Source: Dyadobacter jejuensis
GTDB taxonomy: Bacteria; Bacteroidota; Bacteroidia; Cytophagales; Spirosomataceae
DNA length: 64,000 bases
Direction: 5' to 3'
NCBI RefSeq assembly: GCF_003149085.1
Contig: NZ_QGDT01000007.1
Location: forward strand, 186,001-250,000
Translations under genes and position numbers: made by a program
Notes under the pieces: generated by a model
What the model was told of the DNA's origin: nothing
What the model saw: only the letters and a program-made list of their open reading frames with translations
Database searches by the model: none
Part shown: in pieces, positions 47,519 through 56,020 of the stretch
How the letters are laid out: each line of letters starts with the position of its first letter
How positions within the stretch are numbered: position 1 is the first letter of the stretch

Positions 47519-50500
47519 ATGACCGACGACCTTTCACTCATAAAATCGAACCCGTTATTACCCGCCGAAAATTTCGATTTCCTCAAACAGGAGGGTATCG
47601 GCCACATCGAACAGTTGGGAAGTGAACGGTGGAACGAATACAATACCTCCGACCCAGGCATCACCATCCTGGAAGCGGTGAGCTACGCCATCACCGACCT
47701 GGCCTACCGCACCTCTTTCGACGTAAAGGACCTGCTTACTCCCGCTCAGTTGAGTAAGCAGATGTGGGACAAAATATTTTATACCGCCCGGCAAATCCTG
47801 CATGGCAACCCGGTGACGATAAGCGATTGGCGCAAAGTCATTATCGATACCGACGGTGTAAGGAATGCCTGGGTAGAAGTCAGCAAGGACTATGAGGTCC
47901 CTATTTACGTAGATTATGATTGGGTTCAGACTCGGAAAACCTGTGAAGGGAAGCCTTGTTTTGGTTTATTGAGCTTACAGCCAGATGCGACCGAAATCAA
48001 GAAAATACGCACTGAAAAGGGCCTAGGACAGGACTTTAAGGCGGCCATCGAACACCTCGAAGCCCAGATTCAAGAGCAAATTAAGAAACTATCCGAAGTG
48101 TGGTTCTTGACCTCCGAACTCGACCCTAACGTACCGGCCGAAAAGGCCCTATTGGATCAGCGGGAGGAAAAGATGAAGCAGTGGATAGCAGAATGGAAGC
48201 TGATATTTACAGAATGGAAAAAGGCCGATAGTGTGGTGGACCTTAAAAAGGCCATCCAAGACCAAATAGAACGCTTGTATGTCATACTGTTAAAACCTGG
48301 CCAAGACCCCGTTGACGTGCGCCTACAGATAAAGGCCCTGCTCGACGAGCTCGGAACCACCGTTAGCCTCATTTTGGGATACCTGACCCTAGGGCAGGAC
48401 ACCAATAAAATTGTTGAGCTCAATGGCTTGTATAATATCATAATAGCCTACGAAGAAAATATCGTTGACGATCAACAACGGGAAGAAGTTCGGGACAAAA
48501 TCATCGATAAACTTCATCAACGCCGCAACCTTTGCGAGGACTTTTTATCCTTTAATGCCGTAGATTACGACGATTTTACGGTCGACGCCCTCATCGTAGT
48601 AGAAGAGCACACCGACCCCGACGAGCTATTGGCTCAAATAGCCTTTGCCATTTATCGGTATTTCTCTCCCCGCTTGGGTTTTTATACCATCGACCAAATG
48701 CTCGCCAAAGGCTACACCGTAGCGGAGGTATTTGAAGGACCGGCTTTGAAACATGGATTCATAGACACCGAGGAACTTGAAAATACTGACTTATTTCGGG
48801 ACCTACGCCTTTCGGACCTGATTCATCTTATCTCTGATATCAAAGGCATAGTGGCCGTTACCAATTTTTATATCCCTGTAGAAGCCATCGACGACCACGA
48901 CAAGGACATCAGCCTGTACTTCGACCGCTGGATAGCCAAACTCAGGGCTGAAAGGAAGATGGCCCGATTTGATCTAAACAAATCGAAATTCACCATACTC
49001 AAAGAAAATTCTGCTACCCGGTACAACTCTGGACAGCCTGGAGATAGGCGAATCGACCGACCTGCCAGGCGATTTGAAGACTTAAAATCGCAGGATCAGG
49101 CCTATAAGCTCCATGGACACCAAAACGACTTCCCTATAGAAGTGGGCGAAAACATGGACTTGGAGGACTATTTCCCCATACAATACTCCCTCCCCATGGT
49201 ATATGGTGTAGGAGAAAGGGAAATCCTACCGCCCCATCCAACCGACACCCGAACCCTGCAAGCCTATCAGCTAAAAGGCTATATGCAATTTTTCGAACAG
49301 ATCGTATCGGACTATCACGCCCAGCTCAATCACCTGAACGACCTCTTTTCGTTCGATGAAAATGTGCAGCAGACTTACTACACGCATCTATTAAAGGAGA
49401 TCCATAATTTCAAAGATTTGATCCTAGACTATGATCCCGTTGCCGGAGAAACCGACGAGGAGGTCATGGCCGAATTTGCTAAGATCATCCAGCATTTCAT
49501 AGAACCACCAGAGAAGTACCATGCCCGTAGAAACACCTTACTAAATCACCTTTTGGCACGCTTTAACGAAGACCTTACGGAGTACGAAGCCCTGTGTAGG
49601 TACATGAATCTATCGGAAGTTGAGGCCCGCCTGATCGGCGACAAAATAGGTCTATTGCAAGACTATCCGAAAGTAAGCAGCCAGCGGGGCAAGGGCTTTA
49701 ACTACCAAAATGGCGAACAGATATGGAATACCGATAATATCACCGGTGCCGAACGACGCTTAGGTCGTCTACTCGGTTTTAAGAATATCCAAAGACGTAC
49801 CCTCGCTCCTACGCTTTTGAGTCAGGAAACCGTCCTCGTCAAAAACGCCAAAGGAGAATGGGTCCCCAAACTTTCACCAAAAGGTGAACCCATGGTGGTC
49901 ATCAAAATTGTCGACGAATGTGATGCGCTATTACTGACCTCTAACGAGATCAAGAACGTGGCCTGTTGTGTGGACGAATTTATGAACCTGCTATTGGCCC
50001 AAGCCGAATCCCGGAAAAATTATCACCTAATCGATCGGTTAAAGGGTATAAAAAGAGGAAAACAAAAAGACCAAATCGGAGAGTTTGGGTATACCCTGCT
50101 GGATGCCGAGGGCTATGAGATAGGACAAGGCCCCACTTTTAAAACCAAAAATGAACGTGATGAAGCCATTCAGAAACTGATGGCCGTGGTGGAGCTTATT
50201 TCTGACAACGAAGGCATGCATCTGGTAGAACATATATTGCTCCGGCCGAAGCTCGATTCGGTGCTCCCCTATGCCGACTTTACGGAGCCTTTCGACAACG
50301 CCGACGTACCTGTCCAGGAGGTAGATCTGCTCCGGATATGTCTCGATCCCTGCGACCTCAATAAGGGCGTTAATGACCGTGTAGACAAACCCGAATATCG
50401 GGTAAGAATCAGCCGTATTCCAGCCGAAAAATGCTATAATGATGAGCCCTGGGTACTACAGATCCTCAACGAAGCCAACGAAAACGTGTTGTTTGCCCAG

Positions 50501-51274
50501 GTACTTTTCGACGAGGACGGACAGCTCGTCACGCCACCTTATCTGCTTACCTTTCGCCGCTATGAGGCACTCAACGAAAGGCTCGACGACCTTAGAGCGT
50601 ATGGTGCCGAGCCCGACAACTATAAAAGGATAGTCTATACCGAAATCAGAAAACCCGACGCTGCTGGGAAAGAGAACAGTTATTTCAGTTTTCGCATCCT
50701 AAACGAAGAGGGGGAAATGCTGGCCCAAACCCGATATCACGACTTACTAGCCGATGCAGAGAAAGAAAGGGATGCACTGGTAAAATACTTCGCCTTTCAA
50801 CGCAACCTGTACTGCGAGGTAAACCCCTGCGATCATCATGAGGACCCCTACTCCTTCAGGGTTACCATAGTATTGCCCTGCTGGTCCAAAAGATTCCGCA
50901 ATCCCGACTATCGGCATTTCGTAGAAAAAACCATCCACACCGAACTCCCCGCCCATATACAGGCTACCATCAAATGGGTGGGTATTGGACAGATGCAGCT
51001 ATTCGAAGAGAAATACTGCAATTGGCTGGAAGAATTTATGACCAACTACTATCCTGAATATGGGCCTGTGAACGAATTGGTTCGGGTGCTCAACAACCTG
51101 AAGGAATGTGGCGACTGTGAGGAGGAATGTAGCGGAAAACTGGAAAGTTCCGGCCTGGACAGGTCCAGCCTGGAGAGGTCCGGCCTGGAGAGGTCCGGCC
51201 TGGATAGGTCCGGCCTGGATAGGCCCGGCCCCGAACAACCAAAAAGCACCACTAAAAGAAGAAAATCGACTTAA
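47519..51274 (+). CDS. eCIS baseplate wedge protein, Afp12-like
   Basis: 1251 residues. The N-terminal YNTSDPGITILEAVSYAITDLAYRTSFDV is diagnostic of the second large baseplate protein of Bacteroidota eCIS. A helical, coiled-coil-prone segment spans about 155-260 (QDFKAAIEHLEAQIQEQIKKLSEV), and two C-terminal modules repeat a similar NEANENVLF / YSFRVTIVLP pattern. The tail (about 1200-1251) has CGDCEEECSG, then tandem SGLDR/SGLER pentapeptides and a basic end TTKRRKST. It starts 11 bp after the gpJ-like stop, and the pair probably forms the wedge heterodimer. Confidence 0.88.
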   Translation: MTDDLSLIKSNPLLPAENFDFLKQEGIGHIEQLGSERWNEYNTSDPGITILEAVSYAITDLAYRTSFDVKDLLTPAQLSKQMWDKIFYTARQILHGNPVTISDWRKVIIDTDGVRNAWVEVSKDYEVPIYVDYDWVQTRKTCEGKPCFGLLSLQPDATEIKKIRTEKGLGQDFKAAIEHLEAQIQEQIKKLSEVWFLTSELDPNVPAEKALLDQREEKMKQWIAEWKLIFTEWKKADSVVDLKKAIQDQIERLYVILLKPGQDPVDVRLQIKALLDELGTTVSLILGYLTLGQDTNKIVELNGLYNIIIAYEENIVDDQQREEVRDKIIDKLHQRRNLCEDFLSFNAVDYDDFTVDALIVVEEHTDPDELLAQIAFAIYRYFSPRLGFYTIDQMLAKGYTVAEVFEGPALKHGFIDTEELENTDLFRDLRLSDLIHLISDIKGIVAVTNFYIPVEAIDDHDKDISLYFDRWIAKLRAERKMARFDLNKSKFTILKENSATRYNSGQPGDRRIDRPARRFEDLKSQDQAYKLHGHQNDFPIEVGENMDLEDYFPIQYSLPMVYGVGEREILPPHPTDTRTLQAYQLKGYMQFFEQIVSDYHAQLNHLNDLFSFDENVQQTYYTHLLKEIHNFKDLILDYDPVAGETDEEVMAEFAKIIQHFIEPPEKYHARRNTLLNHLLARFNEDLTEYEALCRYMNLSEVEARLIGDKIGLLQDYPKVSSQRGKGFNYQNGEQIWNTDNITGAERRLGRLLGFKNIQRRTLAPTLLSQETVLVKNAKGEWVPKLSPKGEPMVVIKIVDECDALLLTSNEIKNVACCVDEFMNLLLAQAESRKNYHLIDRLKGIKRGKQKDQIGEFGYTLLDAEGYEIGQGPTFKTKNERDEAIQKLMAVVELISDNEGMHLVEHILLRPKLDSVLPYADFTEPFDNADVPVQEVDLLRICLDPCDLNKGVNDRVDKPEYRVRISRIPAEKCYNDEPWVLQILNEANENVLFAQVLFDEDGQLVTPPYLLTFRRYEALNERLDDLRAYGAEPDNYKRIVYTEIRKPDAAGKENSYFSFRILNEEGEMLAQTRYHDLLADAEKERDALVKYFAFQRNLYCEVNPCDHHEDPYSFRVTIVLPCWSKRFRNPDYRHFVEKTIHTELPAHIQATIKWVGIGQMQLFEEKYCNWLEEFMTNYYPEYGPVNELVRVLNNLKECGDCEEECSGKLESSGLDRSSLERSGLERSGLDRSGLDRPGPEQPKSTTKRRKST
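51146..51235 (+). repeat. 15-bp tandem repeat in the Afp12-like tail
   Basis: Six consecutive 15-bp units of consensus AGGTCCGGCCTGGAN, at 51146, 51161, 51176, 51191, 51206 and 51221; the first and last are more diverged. The unit encodes the pentapeptide R-S-G-L-(D/E). The 15-bp period keeps the reading frame whatever the copy number. Confidence 0.9.
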
Positions 51275-51276
51275 CA

Positions 51277-52641
51277 TTGAAAATAGAGCAACACCATATT
51301 GTCAACAGCCTGCAGCTGGAGGTTGAGAGCCAAGACGAAACATTATGCTTCCGTGCCAGGAAAGAACTGTCTACCTATTGGCAAGAATGGCTCTTAGGTA
51401 CCCTTCAAATGGCTTTCGATAGGTATAGCCCTGCCGACCAGACGCTTAGGATCGACAAAATAGAGCTAGACTTCGTCATTGACTCTGCTGAAGACTTCGA
51501 AGAGCAATTCAAAGAACAGATCAAACACAAACTCGAAGAGCACCTGAGCAACTTGCAGGGGGACTCCCCATCTAAGGTAGAAGAAAAGTCCCCGACAAGG
51601 ACAGATTTGGAGTTGCTCACATTTTTCGTTCAAAACGGATTTTACCCTTGGTGGGCTTCGAGTGAAGAAATCCCCTTAAGCGACCTCCTACACCGCATTT
51701 ACCACCAAGACAAGGATTCATTAAAAACGCTCCTCGAGCGGGTAGTCAGCAACGAGGTTTGCTACCAAAGGTTATGTTTTCAAATCGACCATACTATATT
51801 ACTCGACGTTTTAACCGACGTTTTTGACTTAGGCCCCCTAGTCAGCTATATAGAGCAGTCGATGGCAGTACCTGAATTAGGGCTGCCCGCAAGCACGATA
51901 GCCTATAAGATGCAGGTACTACTCCAAACTTTGGGGGCGTTTTGGGCCACTAGCCCTTCGGAGCAGGCCGATTTTAAGGATACCGTCCACCAGATCATCC
52001 GAGCCAGTCGGGCGACAAAGGAACCCTCACGCGCTGCGCCAGCAGATGCCCCAATAACCGAACCTAGATTAGCGGAGCCTCACCACGGCCAGAAGGAGTT
52101 CAACAGCCCTATAGAAAGCAGAGAGGGCACTACCGAACCTATGGAGAAATATAGAACGGGCCATGCTGGCTTAATTTTGATCGCCCCCTTTCTCCCCCAA
52201 TTCTTTAAGAACCTTAGTCTGCTCGACGGCCCGAAATTCCTTGATCCCGCCAGCCAGCACCGCGCCATCATGCTACTCAATTATATGGCAACCGGTGCTA
52301 TTGCGGCGGAAGAGCCCTATTTATTGTTCGAAAAAATCCTTTGCGGAATACCCATACATGCGCCTATCCCGAAGCAAATGGAGCTGACTCCCGAAGAGCT
52401 AACAGAAGCCGACGAACTCATTAGCTCTATACAGGCCCATTGGAAGCCGGTAAAAAACACCTCCCTAATAAACTTCAGAGGAACTTTTTTACAGCGAGAA
52501 GGCCTACTCTACGACGAAGCTCACCTATGGAAATTGAGAGTGGAAAGACAGCCCTATGATATGCTCTTGAGCACCATCAGCTGGGGCTACCAGTATCAGA
52601 CATACAGTTGGACCCCAAAACCGATCGAAACAGAATGGTAG
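51277..52641 (+). CDS. Contractile injection system tape measure protein (CIS_TMP)
   Basis: 454 residues, starting at TTG 51277, two bases after the previous stop; a TTG start is needed because no ATG lies at the family N-terminus (IEQHHIVNSLQLEVESQDET). The DQTLRIDKIELDFVIDSAEDFEEQF segment and the later EDLLTFFVQNGFYPWW-type stretch match the CIS_TMP family. It sets inner-tube length. At 454 residues it is among the shorter members I know. C-terminal GGFxxRxGLL-like part (FLQREGLLYDEAHLWKLRVE) is a family hallmark. Overlaps the next gene by 7 bp. Confidence 0.88.
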   Translation: MKIEQHHIVNSLQLEVESQDETLCFRARKELSTYWQEWLLGTLQMAFDRYSPADQTLRIDKIELDFVIDSAEDFEEQFKEQIKHKLEEHLSNLQGDSPSKVEEKSPTRTDLELLTFFVQNGFYPWWASSEEIPLSDLLHRIYHQDKDSLKTLLERVVSNEVCYQRLCFQIDHTILLDVLTDVFDLGPLVSYIEQSMAVPELGLPASTIAYKMQVLLQTLGAFWATSPSEQADFKDTVHQIIRASRATKEPSRAAPADAPITEPRLAEPHHGQKEFNSPIESREGTTEPMEKYRTGHAGLILIAPFLPQFFKNLSLLDGPKFLDPASQHRAIMLLNYMATGAIAAEEPYLLFEKILCGIPIHAPIPKQMELTPEELTEADELISSIQAHWKPVKNTSLINFRGTFLQREGLLYDEAHLWKLRVERQPYDMLLSTISWGYQYQTYSWTPKPIETEW

Positions 52642-54092
52642 AAAATATTGAAGATCATATAGAATCGACCCCAGACCTCGTAGTGGCCAACGCCTCTTGC
52701 TTAAACGAGGAGATTGGCTGGTTTGCCTCGGTTGTCAACGACCGACTGGCTGCCTACGCTCCGGCACCACCCGACCGTGAGCCCGACGAAAATAGATTCC
52801 TTGGGAAATTGTTTTCGAATAACCATCAACCATCCAACGGTAGCGAACCCAGCTGGACTGTAGAGCCAATACCAGTGCCCGATCTGTCGCAAAGTAAGTC
52901 CGTGTATGCGGAGTTTGTCCGGCATTATAATATGACGGCCGACGAGCGGTTGATCCTCATGCTCACCATACTCCCCCATATTCAGCCCCAGCTGTTGGAC
53001 GTGTTTTTTACAACCAATCCGCAACTGAAGAGAGGGTATTCGGAATTTGGGGGGATCAAAGGCCACCAACATGGGGGATTTATGCCTACGGTTGAGACGG
53101 CCCTCTTTATTACCTCCGGGCAGGATGTGGTAAAGCGCTTTAGAATGATGCAGACCTTTGAGCCTACGCATTTTTTCTTTGCACATAATATATTATTTAT
53201 CAACCATATACACACCAGTGAACCTTCTAACAGCGCCGCCCTGTGCATGACGGAAGAATTCCTGGACCTGTTTACTACCGGCAAGTTCCGGAGCCCACCT
53301 TTTAGCATGGAGTTCCCGGCGAAGCGGTTGATGACCAAAATGACCTGGGACGACTTGGTACTCGGCAAACAGACGACCAAACAACTCGATGAAATCCGCA
53401 TCTGGCTCCAACATGGAAAGACCTTGCTTTACGATTGGGGGATGGAAAACAAGCTAAAACCTGGATATAAAGCCCTTTTCTATGGCCCTCCAGGCACCGG
53501 CAAGACCCTCACCGCCACCCTACTCGGAAAGACCTTCCACCTGGACGTATACCGAATAGACCTATCGATGGTCATTTCCAAGTACATCGGTGAGACGGAA
53601 AAAAATCTCGAAAAGGTTTTTAAAAGGGCCGAAAACAAGAACTGGATCCTATTTTTCGACGAGGCCGACGCACTCTTTGCCAAAAGAACTAGTATATCGG
53701 ACTCCCACGACAAATATGCCAACCAGGAGATCGCCTATCTCCTACAACGACTCGAGGACTATCCAAGCCTGGCCGTATTGGCCACCAATATGCGGCATAA
53801 TATCGACGAGGCGATTTTGGAGCGAATACAGTCCATCATCCATTTCCCTAAGCCAGAGCCTAGCGAAAGACTAAAACTATGGCAGTCGACCTTTAGCAAA
53901 TCCGTAGTGCTCGATGAGGCGATCAATTTGGAACAAATAGCCCGTCAATATGAACTCGTAGGGCGGTCTATTGTGAGCGTGGTTCAATTTGCCTCTTTGA
54001 TGGCCCTGAACAGAAATACCAATATCATCCTTTTGGAGGATGTCATGAATGGCATACGTAAAGAATATTTAAAAGAAGGAAGAACCATGTAA
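52635..54092 (+). CDS. eCIS AAA+ ATPase (Afp15-like)
   Basis: 485 residues from ATG 52635. A longer frame begins only at TTG 52608 inside the tape measure gene; the ATG gives a 7-bp overlap and is preferred. N-terminal region about 1-230 is the eCIS-specific domain (HYNMTADERLILMLTILPHI). The AAA+ module follows: Walker A GPPGTGKT (about 285), Walker B ILFFDEADALF (about 339), sensor ATNMRHNIDEAIL, and an Arg finger candidate in ILERIQ. Afp15 is needed for particle assembly or maturation and is not part of the finished particle. Confidence 0.95.
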   Translation: MVENIEDHIESTPDLVVANASCLNEEIGWFASVVNDRLAAYAPAPPDREPDENRFLGKLFSNNHQPSNGSEPSWTVEPIPVPDLSQSKSVYAEFVRHYNMTADERLILMLTILPHIQPQLLDVFFTTNPQLKRGYSEFGGIKGHQHGGFMPTVETALFITSGQDVVKRFRMMQTFEPTHFFFAHNILFINHIHTSEPSNSAALCMTEEFLDLFTTGKFRSPPFSMEFPAKRLMTKMTWDDLVLGKQTTKQLDEIRIWLQHGKTLLYDWGMENKLKPGYKALFYGPPGTGKTLTATLLGKTFHLDVYRIDLSMVISKYIGETEKNLEKVFKRAENKNWILFFDEADALFAKRTSISDSHDKYANQEIAYLLQRLEDYPSLAVLATNMRHNIDEAILERIQSIIHFPKPEPSERLKLWQSTFSKSVVLDEAINLEQIARQYELVGRSIVSVVQFASLMALNRNTNIILLEDVMNGIRKEYLKEGRTM

Positions 54093-54115
54093 ACGTCCCA
54101 CCAGGGAAAGGAACC

Positions 54116-55381
54116 ATGTCCACAAGAAAACATGAAACAGGCCAACCGGAACCCTGCATACCGGCAAGCCAAAGTACGGCAGGAGGTTCCAGCCTGGTCA
54201 TTCAACCGAAGTTGATGATAGGCCAAGCCGACGACCCTTATGAAAGACAAGCCGACCAGGTGGCCGATCAGGTGGTAAGGGGAGCGAGCCCTGGTTCGGT
54301 CCGTTTCGGCTCCGAGTTTGCGATACAAAGGAAATGTTCCGATTGCGAGAAAGAGGATGAGACCCTACCGCAAAAGTCACCACTTATTCAAAAGAAGGGA
54401 ATGAATACTGGGACCTTTGCCGGGGAGGCCATTAGTAGCCAAATAGAAGCCTCTAGAGGGGCTGGAAACCCTATGAATGCAACCACCCAGCGCTTTATGG
54501 AGAGCCGTTTTGGGAATAACTTTTCGGGTGTGCGCATCCACACCGACACCAGGGCCATTCAACTTTCGCAAGATTTGAATGCTCAGGCATTTACAGTGGG
54601 CAACGATGTATATTTTAATGCGGGGCGCTATAACCCCGAAACCACCGGTGGGCAGCATTTACTCGCCCATGAGCTGACCCATACCCTGCAGCAGGGTGGA
54701 GGACTGAACCGACGCGTCCAAAGGCAAGCGGAGGAGATGCCCTCCCTGACGCTGAGCTGTCCGGAGAGTACCACTGCACCGCCACAAGTCGCTCAGGGCA
54801 TTGCCAACCGTACCGACGCCAGGGCCACCGCCATTATAACCCGAGCCCAAAATTCCGATGCCATTTCCGTTCGGGCCATGCGCTTAGTCTCGGATATCAT
54901 CTGCACCTATTACCCTTCCCAAGCAGGCAAAATCCGGAATATCCGTTACAACGCCAGCGAAGCGGGCCTGCATGTATTCTCGGTTGGGTCTGGAGCCACC
55001 ACCCGTGCCGACCTGAATGTCGGGGATTATTTTATCAATAATGCGAGCTCCTTTGCCCGTAGGGTGCTGCAAGTGGGTCATGAGCTGATGCATGTAGAAC
55101 AATACCGCACTGGTATGGCTGGAGGCCATAAGAGTGACGAAAGGGAATTCCTGGCCTTTTATTGGGAGAGCTTAACTGACGAATTTGAAGGTACCGGACG
55201 TATGTCGCATGGCACTCGAAAAAACTTGATAGATGGTGCCCTAGGGTATTATTACTGTTTATCCGCAGCTCTTCAAACCACCCACGATGCAAAAAAACAA
55301 ACCTTATTGACCCGACGAGCTACCGTAGATGGTACCCGAGGCAATGCGCCTACCCCCGCCCCTACCGCTTGTAGTAGGTAG
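54116..55381 (+). CDS. eCIS core (DUF4157) cargo protein 1 with second HExxH motif
   Basis: 421 residues. Shared leader about 1-200: IQPKLMIGQADDPYERQADQVADQ, a short CSDC zinc-knuckle-like pair, IQKK, ESRFGNNFSGVRIHTDTRA, and the DUF4157 motif LLAHELTHTLQQ (about 184-195). The unique C-terminal part has VGHELMHVEQYRTGMAGG (about 319-336) with an acidic DEREFLAFYWE helix after it, which fits a second zinc metallopeptidase-like site. DUF4157 proteins are loaded into eCIS particles in other systems. Directly follows the ATPase gene. C-terminal activity is an inference from the HExxH motif only. Confidence 0.85.
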   Translation: MSTRKHETGQPEPCIPASQSTAGGSSLVIQPKLMIGQADDPYERQADQVADQVVRGASPGSVRFGSEFAIQRKCSDCEKEDETLPQKSPLIQKKGMNTGTFAGEAISSQIEASRGAGNPMNATTQRFMESRFGNNFSGVRIHTDTRAIQLSQDLNAQAFTVGNDVYFNAGRYNPETTGGQHLLAHELTHTLQQGGGLNRRVQRQAEEMPSLTLSCPESTTAPPQVAQGIANRTDARATAIITRAQNSDAISVRAMRLVSDIICTYYPSQAGKIRNIRYNASEAGLHVFSVGSGATTRADLNVGDYFINNASSFARRVLQVGHELMHVEQYRTGMAGGHKSDEREFLAFYWESLTDEFEGTGRMSHGTRKNLIDGALGYYYCLSAALQTTHDAKKQTLLTRRATVDGTRGNAPTPAPTACSR

Positions 55382-55415
55382 CTGCGAAGTCAGCAACGAA
55401 TAAACCGAGGTAACC

Positions 55416-55538
55416 ATGTCCAACGAAAGTGCTAAAGTATTTATACGACAAGAGGAGGAGGAAAAACTGGTTCAGTATTACCGGGATATCATCAGTCGCC
55501 AATATGAAACCACCACAGAGGCGCAAAAGGCCTTATGA
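55416..55538 (+). CDS. Small 40-aa ORF overlapping the SLATT-like gene
   Basis: 40 residues, MSNESAKVFIRQEEEEKLVQ then YYRDIISRQYETTTEAQKAL, highly charged and helical. The stop overlaps the next ATG as ATGA (55535-55538). It could be a separate translation-coupled partner (for instance an immunity or loading peptide), or the N-terminal helix of the SLATT protein cut off by a -1/+1 frame change. I cannot decide from sequence. Confidence 0.5.
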   Translation: MSNESAKVFIRQEEEEKLVQYYRDIISRQYETTTEAQKAL

Positions 55539-55951
55539 TGCAGTTACTAAATACCAAGATCACCCAAATAGAACCTAAAACGGACAGAACCAAATGGATA
55601 CATTTTTTACTGCGCATAGGCGTCTTGGGGTTCTCGGCTATTTCGACCATCCTTTTGGGTTTGAAAGGGAATCGCCCGGGATGGGATACCCAGCTGAGCA
55701 ATGTGGTCCTGATTCTGACGGCTACAGTGACGTTCATGAGTGCATTAGCCTCCTTTTGGGATATAGAAAACTATTGGGTAAGACTCAAGATCATGCTGAA
55801 TAGACTGAAAACTTTAAGATATGAATTCGTATTTAGGGTCATGGAAAACAAAGAAATGTCCAACCAAACCCTCAAAGAATTCCTCGACCGTTTTGTGGCA
55901 ACCCAAGAGGACGAATATTGGGACCAGTTTTATAAACATCTGAATAAATAA
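55535..55951 (+). CDS. SLATT/DUF4231-like two-transmembrane protein
   Basis: 138 residues. Two hydrophobic helices at about 23-45 (IHFLLRIGVLGFSAISTILLGL) and 54-76 (LSNVVLILTATVTFMSALAS), then SFWDIENYWVRLKIMLNRLKTLRYEF and a charged C-terminal helix. This layout matches SLATT/DUF4231 proteins, which in other contexts are proposed membrane-pore effectors. It sits between DUF4157 cargo genes inside the eCIS operon. Possible roles are cargo, immunity or membrane release; none is proven. Not a phage holin by sequence. Confidence 0.7.
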   Translation: MMQLLNTKITQIEPKTDRTKWIHFLLRIGVLGFSAISTILLGLKGNRPGWDTQLSNVVLILTATVTFMSALASFWDIENYWVRLKIMLNRLKTLRYEFVFRVMENKEMSNQTLKEFLDRFVATQEDEYWDQFYKHLNK

Positions 55952-56020
55952 TCAAGGTTAAACGGTAGGCTGTTTCCATAAAGATAGGCCTGCCGCTACT
56001 AGAAGATAACCATCAACCTT

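Noticed and set aside
51146..51235. CRISPR array
   Set aside because: The 15-bp repeats have no spacers, are contiguous and lie in frame inside a coding region, with no cas genes.
35885..54092. Type VI secretion system
   Set aside because: VgrG- and PAAR-like proteins are present, but there are no TssJ/L/M membrane-complex genes, and the DUF4255, CIS_TMP, Afp15-type ATPase and DUF4157 genes define an eCIS instead.
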